Below are positions 1 to 8,605 of a stretch of 64,000 bases of DNA, one piece after another (position 1 is the first letter of the stretch; every line of letters starts with the position of its first letter). The stretch is from Metabacillus litoralis (GTDB lineage: Bacteria > Bacillota > Bacilli > Bacillales > Bacillaceae), in assembly GCF_020524045.1 (NCBI RefSeq), contig NZ_JAIVKL010000019.1:25063-89062 (forward strand), read 5' to 3'. The notes beneath the pieces were generated by a model. The model did no database searches and was not told the DNA's origin. It worked only from the letters and a program-made list of their open reading frames with translations. The translations under genes were made by a program, and so were the position numbers.

Positions 1-1
1 G

Positions 2-103
2 ATGACTGTATTTGGTGAACAAGAAGATCAAAGTGTTAAAACAGAAGCAGAATTAAAAGAAAAACTTTCTGATGATCCTGAAGTTTTAGGTGAAAATGAA
101 TAG
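2..103 (+). CDS. C-terminal end of an unidentified acidic protein (5' truncated)
   Basis: An open frame enters from the left edge and stops with TAG at 101-103. The 33 visible residues are very acidic and end in GENE. An ATG lies at position 2 but no ribosome site can be seen, so it may be internal. Too little is present to assign a family. Confidence 0.45.
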   Translation: MTVFGEQEDQSVKTEAELKEKLSDDPEVLGENE

Positions 104-240
104 TAGTTATTAAAGTAAAAGGTGGATTATTTAATATAATAGTAATATTTATAGAAAAATGAAAATGCTACAATTTAAAAAGTAGATTAAGTTTTCTAGC
201 TTCGTAAACTTGAAATAACATGTCAAGGAGATATTCTTTT

Positions 241-1080
241 ATGAAGGATGAATTAAGATATATAGGAAAGAAGATTGTAGACAATAATTTAGCGCTTGCT
301 AAAAAGGTAGTATTCAATAAGGATTCTTCACTAAATATGCAAATTAACCGTTCTCATATGCCACTTACTGATAGAATAGAATATCGTGCTAAATTGATTG
401 GTTATTTTGGGGAAGCATTGTATGAAGATTTAGATATGATCACAGATAAAGTGACCACTTGGGCAATAAGAGCTGCAGAGATTGCTATAAATGATCATAT
501 ATCTTTAAGTAGCACGTTAAGAGGTGTTTATACATACCGCACGGTTATTTGGGATGTATTCACAGAGGAAGTAGATAAAAGAGAGTTTGCACCTATTACA
601 ATGCTAGATGTAACAAAAATTATTGATCCTTTATTAGATCTTGTTGGAAATATTATAGGTGAAGAATTTGAGAAGCATAACCACAAATTAATGCAGGTTG
701 CTTATACTGCGCTTGAAGAATTATCAGTTCCTGTCGTACCTATCGTTGAAGGAGTATCAGTCGTTCCACTTGTCGGAGGTATAGATACTCATCGTGCTAA
801 GTTAATTATGGATGTCACCCTTCATGAAACAGTTAAATCTCAATTAACAGATCTTATTTTTGATGTTTCAGGAGTACCGATAATTGATACGATGGTTGCA
901 AATCAATTGTTCCAAATCGTGCAAGCTTTAAGACTAACAGGTGTTGATGTTATGGTTACGGGAATAAGACCTGAAATTGCTCAAACAATTGTAAGTCTAG
1001 GATTGGATTTTGAGGGAATTAAAACTCAAGCAAATTTGAAACAGGCATTAACAGAATTAGGTGTTCAACATATAAGGTAA
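241..1080 (+). CDS. RsbR-paralogue stressosome protein with C-terminal STAS domain
   Basis: A 279-residue protein. The last ~115 residues form a STAS domain (VPIVEGVSVVPLVGGID, then DVSGVPIIDT), the layout of the RsbR/YqhA family that builds cytoplasmic stressosomes and passes stress signals toward sigma-B; the Ser/Thr of the DVSG..DT segment is the likely RsbT target. The N-terminal ~160 residues are helical and resemble the RsbRD-type sensory domain. I start at ATG 241 because a strong CAAGGAG lies at 224-230, between it and an in-frame upstream ATG at 220 that would place the ribosome site inside the gene. It stands alone, without rsbS/rsbT beside it, and is followed by a terminator. The family call is firm; which paralogue it is remains open. 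Confidence 0.82.
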   Translation: MKDELRYIGKKIVDNNLALAKKVVFNKDSSLNMQINRSHMPLTDRIEYRAKLIGYFGEALYEDLDMITDKVTTWAIRAAEIAINDHISLSSTLRGVYTYRTVIWDVFTEEVDKREFAPITMLDVTKIIDPLLDLVGNIIGEEFEKHNHKLMQVAYTALEELSVPVVPIVEGVSVVPLVGGIDTHRAKLIMDVTLHETVKSQLTDLIFDVSGVPIIDTMVANQLFQIVQALRLTGVDVMVTGIRPEIAQTIVSLGLDFEGIKTQANLKQALTELGVQHIR

Positions 1081-1102
1081 ATAATTAATTTAGTTGTGAC
1101 AT

Positions 1103-1134
1103 AAAAAACGTTCCTGATTAGGAGCGTTTTTTTT
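1103..1134 (+). terminator. Rho-independent terminator of the STAS gene
   Basis: An 8-bp stem (ACGTTCCT / AGGAGCGT, one G-U pair) with a 4-base loop is followed by a run of T. Confidence 0.85.
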
Positions 1135-1178
1135 ATGCTTTTCTTATCTTAACACTCATTAATAAATATGATACTGGG

Positions 1179-1237
1179 GTGAATAAAAAGGAAATTTTAT
1201 ACTCGTGAATAGGATGTGAATGAAAAGGAAATTATAC
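1179..1237 (+). repeat. Short direct repeat in a gene-free stretch
   Basis: Bases 1179-1202 and 1216-1237 are near-identical (GTGAATRAAAAGGAAATT...ATAC). They sit in the 508-bp gap before the first transporter operon. No reading frame of note is present; the function is unknown. Confidence 0.5.
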
Positions 1238-1438
1238 AAGCGACGAAGAAGCTTCCGAGTTAATGCCCTGTAGCAATCAAACTTAAGTAAAAAAATTAAA
1301 GGAATTTAGCGGAATCCGACAAGAATGCAAAGATTAGATAATGATAAAGGTATTTTACATTAGAACTTAGAAAGAGGGGTCGTTGAGTACCGAGTAATGT
1401 AGTGATCAGCTTGATGTTGGTGCAAATATTTTTATGAA

Positions 1439-1494
1439 AAGGTCACTATTTTTGACCCTTTCCCAAATTGATAAGGTCACAAAAGTGCACCTTA
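1439..1494 (+). promoter_or_regulatory. Paired AAGGTCAC repeats and two small hairpins upstream of the importer operon
   Basis: AAGGTCAC occurs at 1439-1446 and again at 1473-1480. Each copy starts a short inverted repeat (GGTCA..TGACC at 1441-1457; ATAAGGT..ACCTTAT at 1471-1494). Direct repeats about three helical turns apart upstream of a weak promoter fit binding of an AraC-type activator such as the YesN-like regulator of this operon. That link is inference. Confidence 0.4.
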
Positions 1495-1534
1495 TTAGTC
1501 AATTTTGTTGATCGTAATAGCTAAGGTTAAGATC

Positions 1535-1561
1535 TATAATATGTATTAGAAAGCGTTTACA
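1535..1561 (+). promoter_or_regulatory. -10 box with overlapping CcpA (cre) site for the first importer operon
   Basis: A TATAAT at 1535-1540 has no good -35, as expected for an activator-dependent promoter. At 1548-1561 AGAAAGCGTTTACA matches the cre consensus TGWAARCGYTWNCW at 13 of 14 positions. It lies just downstream of the -10, where CcpA binding would block transcription when preferred sugars are present. Confidence 0.65.
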
Positions 1562-1588
1562 ATATTGTTAGTAAGGCGGTGAGGGACA

Positions 1589-2524
1589 GTGAGTAAAAAT
1601 TCAGGTTCAATAGAAGAAACTTCTAATGTGCACACAAAGGCTAAGAAAAGAGCAAAACGAAATAGGTTTTTATCGTATGCAGCTTTCGTTGGTCCAGCAC
1701 TTTTATTCTTTATCTTAATTCAAATAATCCCTTTCTTTATGGGAGTTTATTATTCCTTTACATCATGGAACGGAGTAAGTTCTGTTGTAGAATGGGTAGG
1801 CTTAGATAATTATATTAAGATCTTTACGAATGATGAGAAATTCTTTAACTCATTCATGTTCACAACAAAATTTATGCTTGCAGCAGTGTTGATTAGTAAT
1901 ATTATCGGTTTCGGTCTTGCACTATTACTAAATGCAGCATTAAAAACAAAGAATATCTTACGTACAGTATTCTTTATACCAAATGTAATTGGTGGTTTAT
2001 TACTAGGATTCATTTGGCAGTTCATTTTCGTAAAAGGATTCGCTTCATTAGGTAATTTAACAGGGATCGGATTTTTTAAACAACCTTGGTTAGGTGATGA
2101 AACAACAGCATTTTGGGGAATTGTTATTGTGTTTGCATGGCAAATTAGTGGTTATATGATGGTCATTTATGTAGCAGCACTTCAAGGACTTGATACATCT
2201 TTATTAGAAGCAGCTAGAATGGATGGAGCTTCAAGCTTAGATATGTTGTGGAAGATTATTGTTCCATTAATTTTACCAGCATTTACAATTTGTTTCTTCT
2301 TAACAATTTCAATGGCATTTAAGATATTTGATCTTAATATTTCACTTACTGGTGGAGGGCCGTTTAATTCAACAGAATCTGTAGCAATAAATATTTATCA
2401 AGAAGCATTCATGAATAATAGATATGGTTTAGGAACAGCAAAATCAATATTATTCTTCTTAGTTGTAGCAATATTTACAACATGTCAGGTTATGTTTACG
2501 AAGAGTAAGGAGGTCGAAGCATAA
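1589..2524 (+). CDS. Carbohydrate ABC importer permease, MalF-type (CUT1)
   Basis: 311 residues, inner-membrane channel subunit. A basic N-terminal tail (about residues 15-30) precedes six predicted membrane segments. The EAA loop that contacts the ATPase reads EAARMDGASSLDMLWKIIVP near residue 210. It starts at GTG 1589 behind AAGGCGGTGAGGG. It is the first gene of permease-permease-lipoprotein-kinase-regulator. No ATPase gene is present, so an MsmX-like shared ATPase must serve it. The substrate cannot be read from the sequence; an oligosaccharide is likely from the family. Confidence 0.9.
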   Translation: MSKNSGSIEETSNVHTKAKKRAKRNRFLSYAAFVGPALLFFILIQIIPFFMGVYYSFTSWNGVSSVVEWVGLDNYIKIFTNDEKFFNSFMFTTKFMLAAVLISNIIGFGLALLLNAALKTKNILRTVFFIPNVIGGLLLGFIWQFIFVKGFASLGNLTGIGFFKQPWLGDETTAFWGIVIVFAWQISGYMMVIYVAALQGLDTSLLEAARMDGASSLDMLWKIIVPLILPAFTICFFLTISMAFKIFDLNISLTGGGPFNSTESVAINIYQEAFMNNRYGLGTAKSILFFLVVAIFTTCQVMFTKSKEVEA

Positions 2525-3351
2525 TGAGAAAAGGATATACATTAAGTACCTTTGTGCTTGAGATCATTGGGATTCTGTTAGGTCTAATTTTCCTTATTCC
2601 CTTTTACTTTGTTTTCATAAATTCAGTTAAAGGATTTTCTGAAATACTCATAGATGCAGCAGCTTTACCGAAAGAAATTCTATTTAGCAATTATGCAAAA
2701 GTTTGGGAAATCATAAGTTTCCAGGATGCTTTTCTTAACTCATTAATTATTACTGTTTTCAGTATTGCAGGTATTGTTGTGATAAGTTCAATGGCTGCAT
2801 GGAAAATGGTGAGAACACCTACTAAGCTTAGTAAGTTTCTATTTATCTTCTTTGTATCAGCAATGGTTATCCCATTCCAAACAGTGATGATTCCACTTAT
2901 GAAGTTGGGCGGAACACTTGGAATAACAAATAGTATTCCAGGTATTATCATTATGTACTTTGGGTTTGGGGTTTCATTATCACTCTTTCTTTTCCATGGT
3001 TTTGTTAAAACAATTCCAGCAGAAATTGAGGAATCAGCTAGAGTGGATGGTTGCAGTCAGTTTGGAGTATTTTGGAGAATTGTCTTTCCGTTATTAAAAC
3101 CCATCACTGTAACCGTTATTATCTTGAATACATTATGGATTTGGAATGATTACTTATTACCACTTCTTGTGTTACAGGATGCAGAGCTAAGAACCATTCC
3201 TTTAGCAACAAGTTCATTCTTTGCTCAATATACAAAGCAATGGGATATGGGGCTAGCTGCACTAGTGCTTGGTATTGCTCCAGTAATTATCTTTTTCTTA
3301 TTCCTGCAAAAGCATATCATTAAAGGAATTGCTGCAGGGTCAATCAAATAG
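2524..3351 (+). CDS. Carbohydrate ABC importer permease, MalG-type (CUT1)
   Basis: 275 residues, second channel subunit, six predicted membrane helices. The EAA loop reads EIEESARVDGCSQFGVFWRI near residue 170. The start ATG overlaps the stop of the preceding permease by one base (TAATG), so the two are translationally coupled; AAGGAGGT lies within the end of the upstream gene. It forms the heterodimeric membrane pore with the gene before it. Confidence 0.9.
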   Translation: MRKGYTLSTFVLEIIGILLGLIFLIPFYFVFINSVKGFSEILIDAAALPKEILFSNYAKVWEIISFQDAFLNSLIITVFSIAGIVVISSMAAWKMVRTPTKLSKFLFIFFVSAMVIPFQTVMIPLMKLGGTLGITNSIPGIIIMYFGFGVSLSLFLFHGFVKTIPAEIEESARVDGCSQFGVFWRIVFPLLKPITVTVIILNTLWIWNDYLLPLLVLQDAELRTIPLATSSFFAQYTKQWDMGLAALVLGIAPVIIFFLFLQKHIIKGIAAGSIK

Positions 3352-3372
3352 GTTTTATTTTAAAAAATTCGC

Positions 3373-3420
3373 TATATAATCATTTGCAGCTGAAAAAACT
3401 AGTTGCAAATGATTTATATA
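3373..3420 (+). promoter_or_regulatory. Long hairpin between permease and binding-protein genes
   Basis: A stem of about 16 bp (TATATAATCATTTGCA against TGCAAATGATTTATATA) surrounds a short loop. It is followed by A-rich rather than T-rich sequence, so it is not a classical terminator. Likely a 5' mRNA stabiliser that raises expression of the lipoprotein over the permeases. Confidence 0.55.
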
Positions 3421-3454
3421 ATAAAAAACAAAGAATCTAGGGGGTAAATTAGCA

Positions 3455-4741
3455 ATGAAAAAATTATTACTATTGTGTGTATCAATGCTATTGGTTCTAG
3501 GTATTATTGCTGGCTGTGCAGGCAATAAAGATGAAGGAACAAAGGATGGAGATACAGGTAAAACAGGAGATTCAGATGAAGTAGTAACCTTAAATATGTT
3601 CCAATTTAAGGTAGAGATTGCTGATCAGCTTCAAGAAATGATAAAAGAATTCGAAGCTGAACATCCAAATATTAAAGTTAAGTTAGAAACTGTTGGTGGT
3701 GGAGCAGATTACGGTGCTGCATTAAAAGCAAAATTTGCATCAGGTGAAGAGCCAGACATTTTTAACAACGGTGGATTCAAAGAACTTGAGCTTTGGAAAG
3801 AGCATTTAGCAGATCTTTCAAATGAGCCATGGGCTGAACATGTTCTTCCTATCGGTAAAGTACCAACTACTGATGAAGATGGTAAATTATACGGTATGCC
3901 TGTAAACCTTGAGGGATATGGTTTTATCTATAACAAAGATTTATTTGAAAAAGCAGGTATTACAGAGGCACCAAAAACAATGACAGAATTAAAAGCTGCT
4001 GCACAAAAACTAAAAGACAATGATATTACTCCGTTCGCAGCTGGTTATGCTGAGTGGTGGGTTATTGGACAGCATTTATTAAATATTCCTTTTGCTCAAC
4101 AAGATGATCCAGAAGCATTTATTGCAGGATTATATGACGGATCTTCTTCAATCGTAGATAATGAGCAATTCAAGCAATTTAAAGATGTTATTGATACTGA
4201 AATAAAGTTTGCTAATGAAAATCCAATCACAACTGATTACAACACACAAGTTACATTATTTGCTTCAGGTGAAACAGCTATGCTTCAACAAGGTAACTGG
4301 ACTGAAAACATGATTTATGAAATCAATCCTGATATGAACATGGGCTTCTTACCAATTCCATTAAATGATGAAGCTGATGCAGATGTATTACCAGTTGGTG
4401 TTCCTAATAACTGGGTACTAAATCAAGGTTCTGAGAATTTAGAAGAAGCAAAAACATTCTTAAACTGGATGGTTTCTTCAGAAACAGGAAAACGTTACAT
4501 TACAGAAGAATTTGCATTTATCCCAGCATTTGATAACATTGATGCTGCAGGATTAGGTGACTTAGGTCAATCAATTCTTGAGTACTCTAAAGCAGAAAAA
4601 ACGATTCCTTGGACTTGGTTCAGATGGCCAGATGGAGCAAACAAAGAGTTTGCAGCTTCAATTCAAGCATATTCAGTTGGTAAAATTGACTATGACACAA
4701 TGTTAAAGCAAATCCAAGCTACTTGGGAAAACATGAAATAA
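3455..4741 (+). CDS. Sugar-binding lipoprotein of CUT1 ABC importer
   Basis: 428 residues. The signal peptide ends in a lipobox (IIAGC, Cys21), so the protein is anchored outside the membrane. The mature part is an extracellular solute-binding family 1 fold (MalE/MsmE type): LNMFQFKVEIADQLQEMIKE near the start, then GEEPDIFNNGG, LYGMPVNLEGYGFIYNKD and GETAMLQQGNW. It captures the sugar and delivers it to the two upstream permeases. Starts at ATG 3455 after TAGGGGGTAA. A strong terminator follows, so the kinase genes downstream have their own promoter or depend on read-through. Confidence 0.9.
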   Translation: MKKLLLLCVSMLLVLGIIAGCAGNKDEGTKDGDTGKTGDSDEVVTLNMFQFKVEIADQLQEMIKEFEAEHPNIKVKLETVGGGADYGAALKAKFASGEEPDIFNNGGFKELELWKEHLADLSNEPWAEHVLPIGKVPTTDEDGKLYGMPVNLEGYGFIYNKDLFEKAGITEAPKTMTELKAAAQKLKDNDITPFAAGYAEWWVIGQHLLNIPFAQQDDPEAFIAGLYDGSSSIVDNEQFKQFKDVIDTEIKFANENPITTDYNTQVTLFASGETAMLQQGNWTENMIYEINPDMNMGFLPIPLNDEADADVLPVGVPNNWVLNQGSENLEEAKTFLNWMVSSETGKRYITEEFAFIPAFDNIDAAGLGDLGQSILEYSKAEKTIPWTWFRWPDGANKEFAASIQAYSVGKIDYDTMLKQIQATWENMK

Positions 4742-4757
4742 AGAAATAACATTTTAG

Positions 4758-4795
4758 AAAACAGACCAAATCAACTAATGATTTGGTCTGTTTTT
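4758..4795 (+). terminator. Terminator after the binding-protein gene
   Basis: A perfect 14-bp stem (ACAGACCAAATC / GATTTGGTCTGT core) with a 7-base loop is followed by TTTTT. It separates the transporter genes from the kinase/regulator genes. Confidence 0.9.
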
Positions 4796-5013
4796 ATAAC
4801 CTCTATAACTATAACATTACATTGAATGGAAATTTTTAAAACGACTACGCACTATATCATATGTGATTTACTTCTTAATTTTTATTTGATAAATTAGGTT
4901 GCAAGTACTTACCCTTTCTATTCAAAATAAAAAGTCTAAAAATATTTCAATTAAGAATTTCCCTACCGTTGAAAAAATTCCAGTATACTAAACTTATTAA
5001 AGGAGGTTCCATT

Positions 5014-6831
5014 ATGAGGGTGAAGATGAGTATAAGAAATAAGTTAATAGTATTGTTACTACTTATCACAATTGTTCCATTTGGAACTTCCATTGTTGTT
5101 ACATACTTATACACAAAAGAATCATTAAAAGATCAATTTGTTGAAGAAAATGTAAACCTCTTATATCAAGGAAAAGTGAACATTGAAGAATATATTGATG
5201 AATTAAAAAATCTAACATTGCCTTTTTATAATAATATTGATTTTATGAATTTCTTAAGGTATTCATATTTGAATGAAGATTATATGACAAAGGGAACAGT
5301 TAATGATGTTATCCAAACCATTTTATATTCAGAAGAGAATATAAAGAAAGTAAACATTGCCTTAGTTGATGGAAATAGAAATATATCCGTATCTAAACGT
5401 ACAATCGTTTTGTATTCAACAATTCCTGACAACCTTAACAGATATTATTATCAAAAAGCCAGGAATAGTCCTTATAATATTTATATAGAACCGATGTATA
5501 GCCAAAATATAAATAACAATATGGTACTAAAAAAGCGTCCAAGAGATGTTTTTACTATTCATCGGACAATCTTAGATATCCCATCAGACCGAGTTTTGGG
5601 GTTTATTTCACTAGACTTCACACCTGATAAAATTCAAAACATCAGTAGAAAACTATATGATAATGAACGAGAAGAGTTTTTTATCCTTTCTCCTGAAGGA
5701 GAACTCATTTTTCAATCCAAGGAAATGTCCATTGAAGAAGAAGATTGGGTTTCAACTTTATTAAGTACAGAAAATCAAAGAGGAACAATCGAAATCAAAT
5801 CTTATTCTTTTAATGGATTAATGATCTACGAAAAAGTCGCTGATTCTTCTGGTGGTTGGATATTAGCAAAAAGAATTCCATATATTACTGTATTTGAAAG
5901 TGCACTAGGAGTAGCAAAAATTAATATTGTCTTCGGAATTATCGGCTTAATATTGGTGGTTTTAGCAACTCTGTTCGTGTCATTTAAGATCACTTCACCT
6001 ATAAGAGTTTTATTACAAAATATTAAACAAATAGAAAAAGGAAACATGAATGTTGATTTTGATTCATTAGGAAATGATGAAATAGGTGTATTGGGGGACC
6101 GATTTAAAGACATGGTCGGAAAAATTAATCTATTGATTAATAGAGAATATAAGCTGGAGATTGAGAATAAAACAAATCAATTAAAAGTATTACAATCTCA
6201 GGTTAATCCACATTTCTTATATAATGCTTTACAATCAATTGGAACATTAGCACTTAAAAATAATGTTCCACAAGTATATACACTTGTTACACATTTATCA
6301 AAAATTATGAGATATAGTATGAATATGAATGAAGATATGGTTCCATTAATGAAGGAACTTGACTATACAAAAGCCTTTTTATTGTTACAGAAAGAAAGGT
6401 TTGGAGATCAATTTGATTACACATTGAGGTTTGATGAAGACACACTATATATTCCGGTACCTAAAATGATCATACAACCAATTATTGAAAATTATTTTAA
6501 GCATGGGTTTGAAAGTGACTATGGGTCAATGGGTCAACTTACGATTATTGGGAAGAAAGAAAATGATCAGCTACTGATAACAATTAAGGATAACGGGAAA
6601 GGGATTAGTGAAGAAAGATTAAAAGAAATCAAAGAAACTTTTACATTGAATAAAAATGAAAGTGCACCTGGAGATGCTAATATTGGATTGAAAAATATCT
6701 ATTTAAGATTAAAGCTCTACTATGGTGAACGTGCTAGTTTCATGTTAGAAAACAATGAAGATAGAGGAATATATGTAACCATTACACTACCATTAACAGG
6801 GGGTGAAGAATCTGAAAGCGATCATAATTGA
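5014..6831 (+). CDS. YesM-type membrane sensor histidine kinase
   Basis: 605 residues. Membrane helices at about residues 10-33 and 300-325 flank a ~260-residue extracellular sensor. HAMP follows, then the His_kinase domain with phospho-acceptor His400 (NPHFLYN), then HATPase (QPIIENYFKHG; IKDNGKGI; GLKNIYLRLKLYYG). This family senses extracellular carbohydrate or a loaded binding protein. ATG 5014 has a perfect AAGGAGGT at 5000-5007; an upstream in-frame TTG at 4969 lacks one. It overlaps the regulator gene by 29 bp. Expected to phosphorylate the adjacent AraC-type regulator and so control the upstream importer. Confidence 0.92.
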   Translation: MRVKMSIRNKLIVLLLLITIVPFGTSIVVTYLYTKESLKDQFVEENVNLLYQGKVNIEEYIDELKNLTLPFYNNIDFMNFLRYSYLNEDYMTKGTVNDVIQTILYSEENIKKVNIALVDGNRNISVSKRTIVLYSTIPDNLNRYYYQKARNSPYNIYIEPMYSQNINNNMVLKKRPRDVFTIHRTILDIPSDRVLGFISLDFTPDKIQNISRKLYDNEREEFFILSPEGELIFQSKEMSIEEEDWVSTLLSTENQRGTIEIKSYSFNGLMIYEKVADSSGGWILAKRIPYITVFESALGVAKINIVFGIIGLILVVLATLFVSFKITSPIRVLLQNIKQIEKGNMNVDFDSLGNDEIGVLGDRFKDMVGKINLLINREYKLEIENKTNQLKVLQSQVNPHFLYNALQSIGTLALKNNVPQVYTLVTHLSKIMRYSMNMNEDMVPLMKELDYTKAFLLLQKERFGDQFDYTLRFDEDTLYIPVPKMIIQPIIENYFKHGFESDYGSMGQLTIIGKKENDQLLITIKDNGKGISEERLKEIKETFTLNKNESAPGDANIGLKNIYLRLKLYYGERASFMLENNEDRGIYVTITLPLTGGEESESDHN

Positions 6832-8395
6832 TGATGAAAAACATGTCAGAGAAGGAATTATGCTTTTAGCTAAGTGGGAACAATTTGGTATTACAGATAT
6901 TTTTGAAGCAAAAGATGGGGAAGAAGCGCAATCAATAATTATGGAGCATCGTCCAGAGATTATATTTACAGATATGAACATGCCGAGGATTGATGGAATT
7001 GAGCTGTTAAAATGGATCCATCTTTCAGATCTTACGAGCAAAACGATTGTTGTGAGTGGTTATGATGATTTTCAATATATGAGAAATGCGATTGCATATG
7101 GAAGCTTTGATTATATATTAAAACCAATTGAACCAGAGATTTTAAATGAAACATTAGCGAGAGCTGTGACAGACTGGAAGAAACAAGCAACAAAAAGAGA
7201 ATCCTCTATGGAAAATAACAAAACGATGAACGAAGCTAAATCAGTGTATTGGGATCATCTGTTTACAGGATTATTAGATAAGTCATTTATTTCAAATGAT
7301 GTGAAGGGCAAAATTCATAAGGAATTTAAAGTGGATTTAACATTAAGACAACAATATACGATATCATTGTTTTCTTTGAAATCGATGATGTCAAAATTAT
7401 TTAAAGGTGATAGAGAGTTAGCTTTCTTTACAGTTCTCAATATTTGTAACGAAATAACCCTCTTGAATCAAACTGGCGTGTGTTTTAGAAATAGTAATAA
7501 AGATGATGAAATTGTCATCCTTTTATGGAATGAAAAAGAAGTAGTTGCTATAAATGAAAAAATTAAGAAAGCGCTTCAAAATTTTTCTGAATTAACTATT
7601 ATGATTGCTGTTGGAAAGACCTCTCAACAAATCGATATAACCTACCATACAGCATTACAAACAATGGTAACATACGATTTAATGAGCAAGAATCAAAATC
7701 AGTTAATTCTATACAAAGAAACAACTGCTAGTCCACTTTTTCATCTATTGGATTATATGGAGGATATTATGTGGGCGTTACAAAGTGGTAGTATAGATAA
7801 ATTAGATGAAATACTTGATGGGATATTTAACAAACTAAAATCTGATTATTGTCTTTCATACGAGCAGATATTTTTATGGGAAGATCACTTTAAGATATTA
7901 AGGAAAAATTGGCTAAAGGAATATAATATAAGCAAACAACTATCCTTTTATATCGGCGGAGATTATTGGGAAAATGACGGCATGTTTTCTTTCACTAAGT
8001 TTATCAGTGAAAAGAGAAAGGAATTTCATGAATTAATCCAGATTCTCTGTGCTGCAAAATATCAAAAAGAGAAGAGTAGTATTCAAGAAATTGAAAGCTA
8101 TATTAGAAAAAATTACGACAAAGATATTACTCTCCAGGAAATAGCGGATCGCTTTTATTTAAGTAGAGAATATATTTCAAGGCGCTTTAAGCAAGAGTAT
8201 CATGAAACAGTCACAAACTATTTAACAGCGATTAGAATAGAGAAAGCGAAAGAATTATTGAAAAATCCACATTTGAAAGTGTATGAAATTTCCTTTAAGG
8301 TCGGCTACCAAAATGAAAAATACTTTAGTAAAGTATTTAAAAAAACGGTGGGGCTTACACCAAATGAATACAGAACATTAAGTTCAGGTGTATAA
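6803..8395 (+). CDS. YesN-type response regulator with AraC DNA-binding domain
   Basis: 530 residues. An N-terminal receiver domain carries IIDDE and phospho-acceptor Asp57 (FTDMNMPRIDG). A ~280-residue linker follows. The C-terminal two-helix-turn-helix AraC domain spans about residues 430-525 (ITLQEIADRFYLSREYISRR and VYEISFKVGYQNEKYFSKVF). It starts inside the kinase gene: GTG 6803 is the first candidate, but the ribosome site AGGGGGTGA (6798-6806) would fit a CTG at 6812 better. Likely activator of the 1.6-4.7 kb importer. Confidence 0.92.
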   Translation: MKNLKAIIIDDEKHVREGIMLLAKWEQFGITDIFEAKDGEEAQSIIMEHRPEIIFTDMNMPRIDGIELLKWIHLSDLTSKTIVVSGYDDFQYMRNAIAYGSFDYILKPIEPEILNETLARAVTDWKKQATKRESSMENNKTMNEAKSVYWDHLFTGLLDKSFISNDVKGKIHKEFKVDLTLRQQYTISLFSLKSMMSKLFKGDRELAFFTVLNICNEITLLNQTGVCFRNSNKDDEIVILLWNEKEVVAINEKIKKALQNFSELTIMIAVGKTSQQIDITYHTALQTMVTYDLMSKNQNQLILYKETTASPLFHLLDYMEDIMWALQSGSIDKLDEILDGIFNKLKSDYCLSYEQIFLWEDHFKILRKNWLKEYNISKQLSFYIGGDYWENDGMFSFTKFISEKRKEFHELIQILCAAKYQKEKSSIQEIESYIRKNYDKDITLQEIADRFYLSREYISRRFKQEYHETVTNYLTAIRIEKAKELLKNPHLKVYEISFKVGYQNEKYFSKVFKKTVGLTPNEYRTLSSGV

Positions 8396-8398
8396 AAA

Positions 8399-8540
8399 AA
8401 GGCAGGGACATAGGTATTTTAACAAAATAGAAACCGAACAATGGTTTTAGGTGTAGGTACGTCGCTTCTGAAATATACTCCACCTAGCTATTACCTTTGT
8501 TCGGCATTTTTGTTAATTCACTACGTTATGTTCCAGCCTC
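8399..8540 (+). repeat. Dispersed palindromic repeat, family A (short copy)
   Basis: The ends form imperfect inverted repeats: GGCAGGGACATA...TTAACAAAAT on the left, and the complement of TTGTTAATTCA...TATGTTCCAGCC on the right. A longer copy with the same ends is at 28719-28956. It lies between two convergent genes and could act as a two-way terminator. Confidence 0.7.
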
Positions 8541-8605
8541 TTTGTGTATGCTAAATATCTTTTTTACGCGGTTAGCTTAGTTAACTTAGATTTAAAGAAA
8601 GGAGA

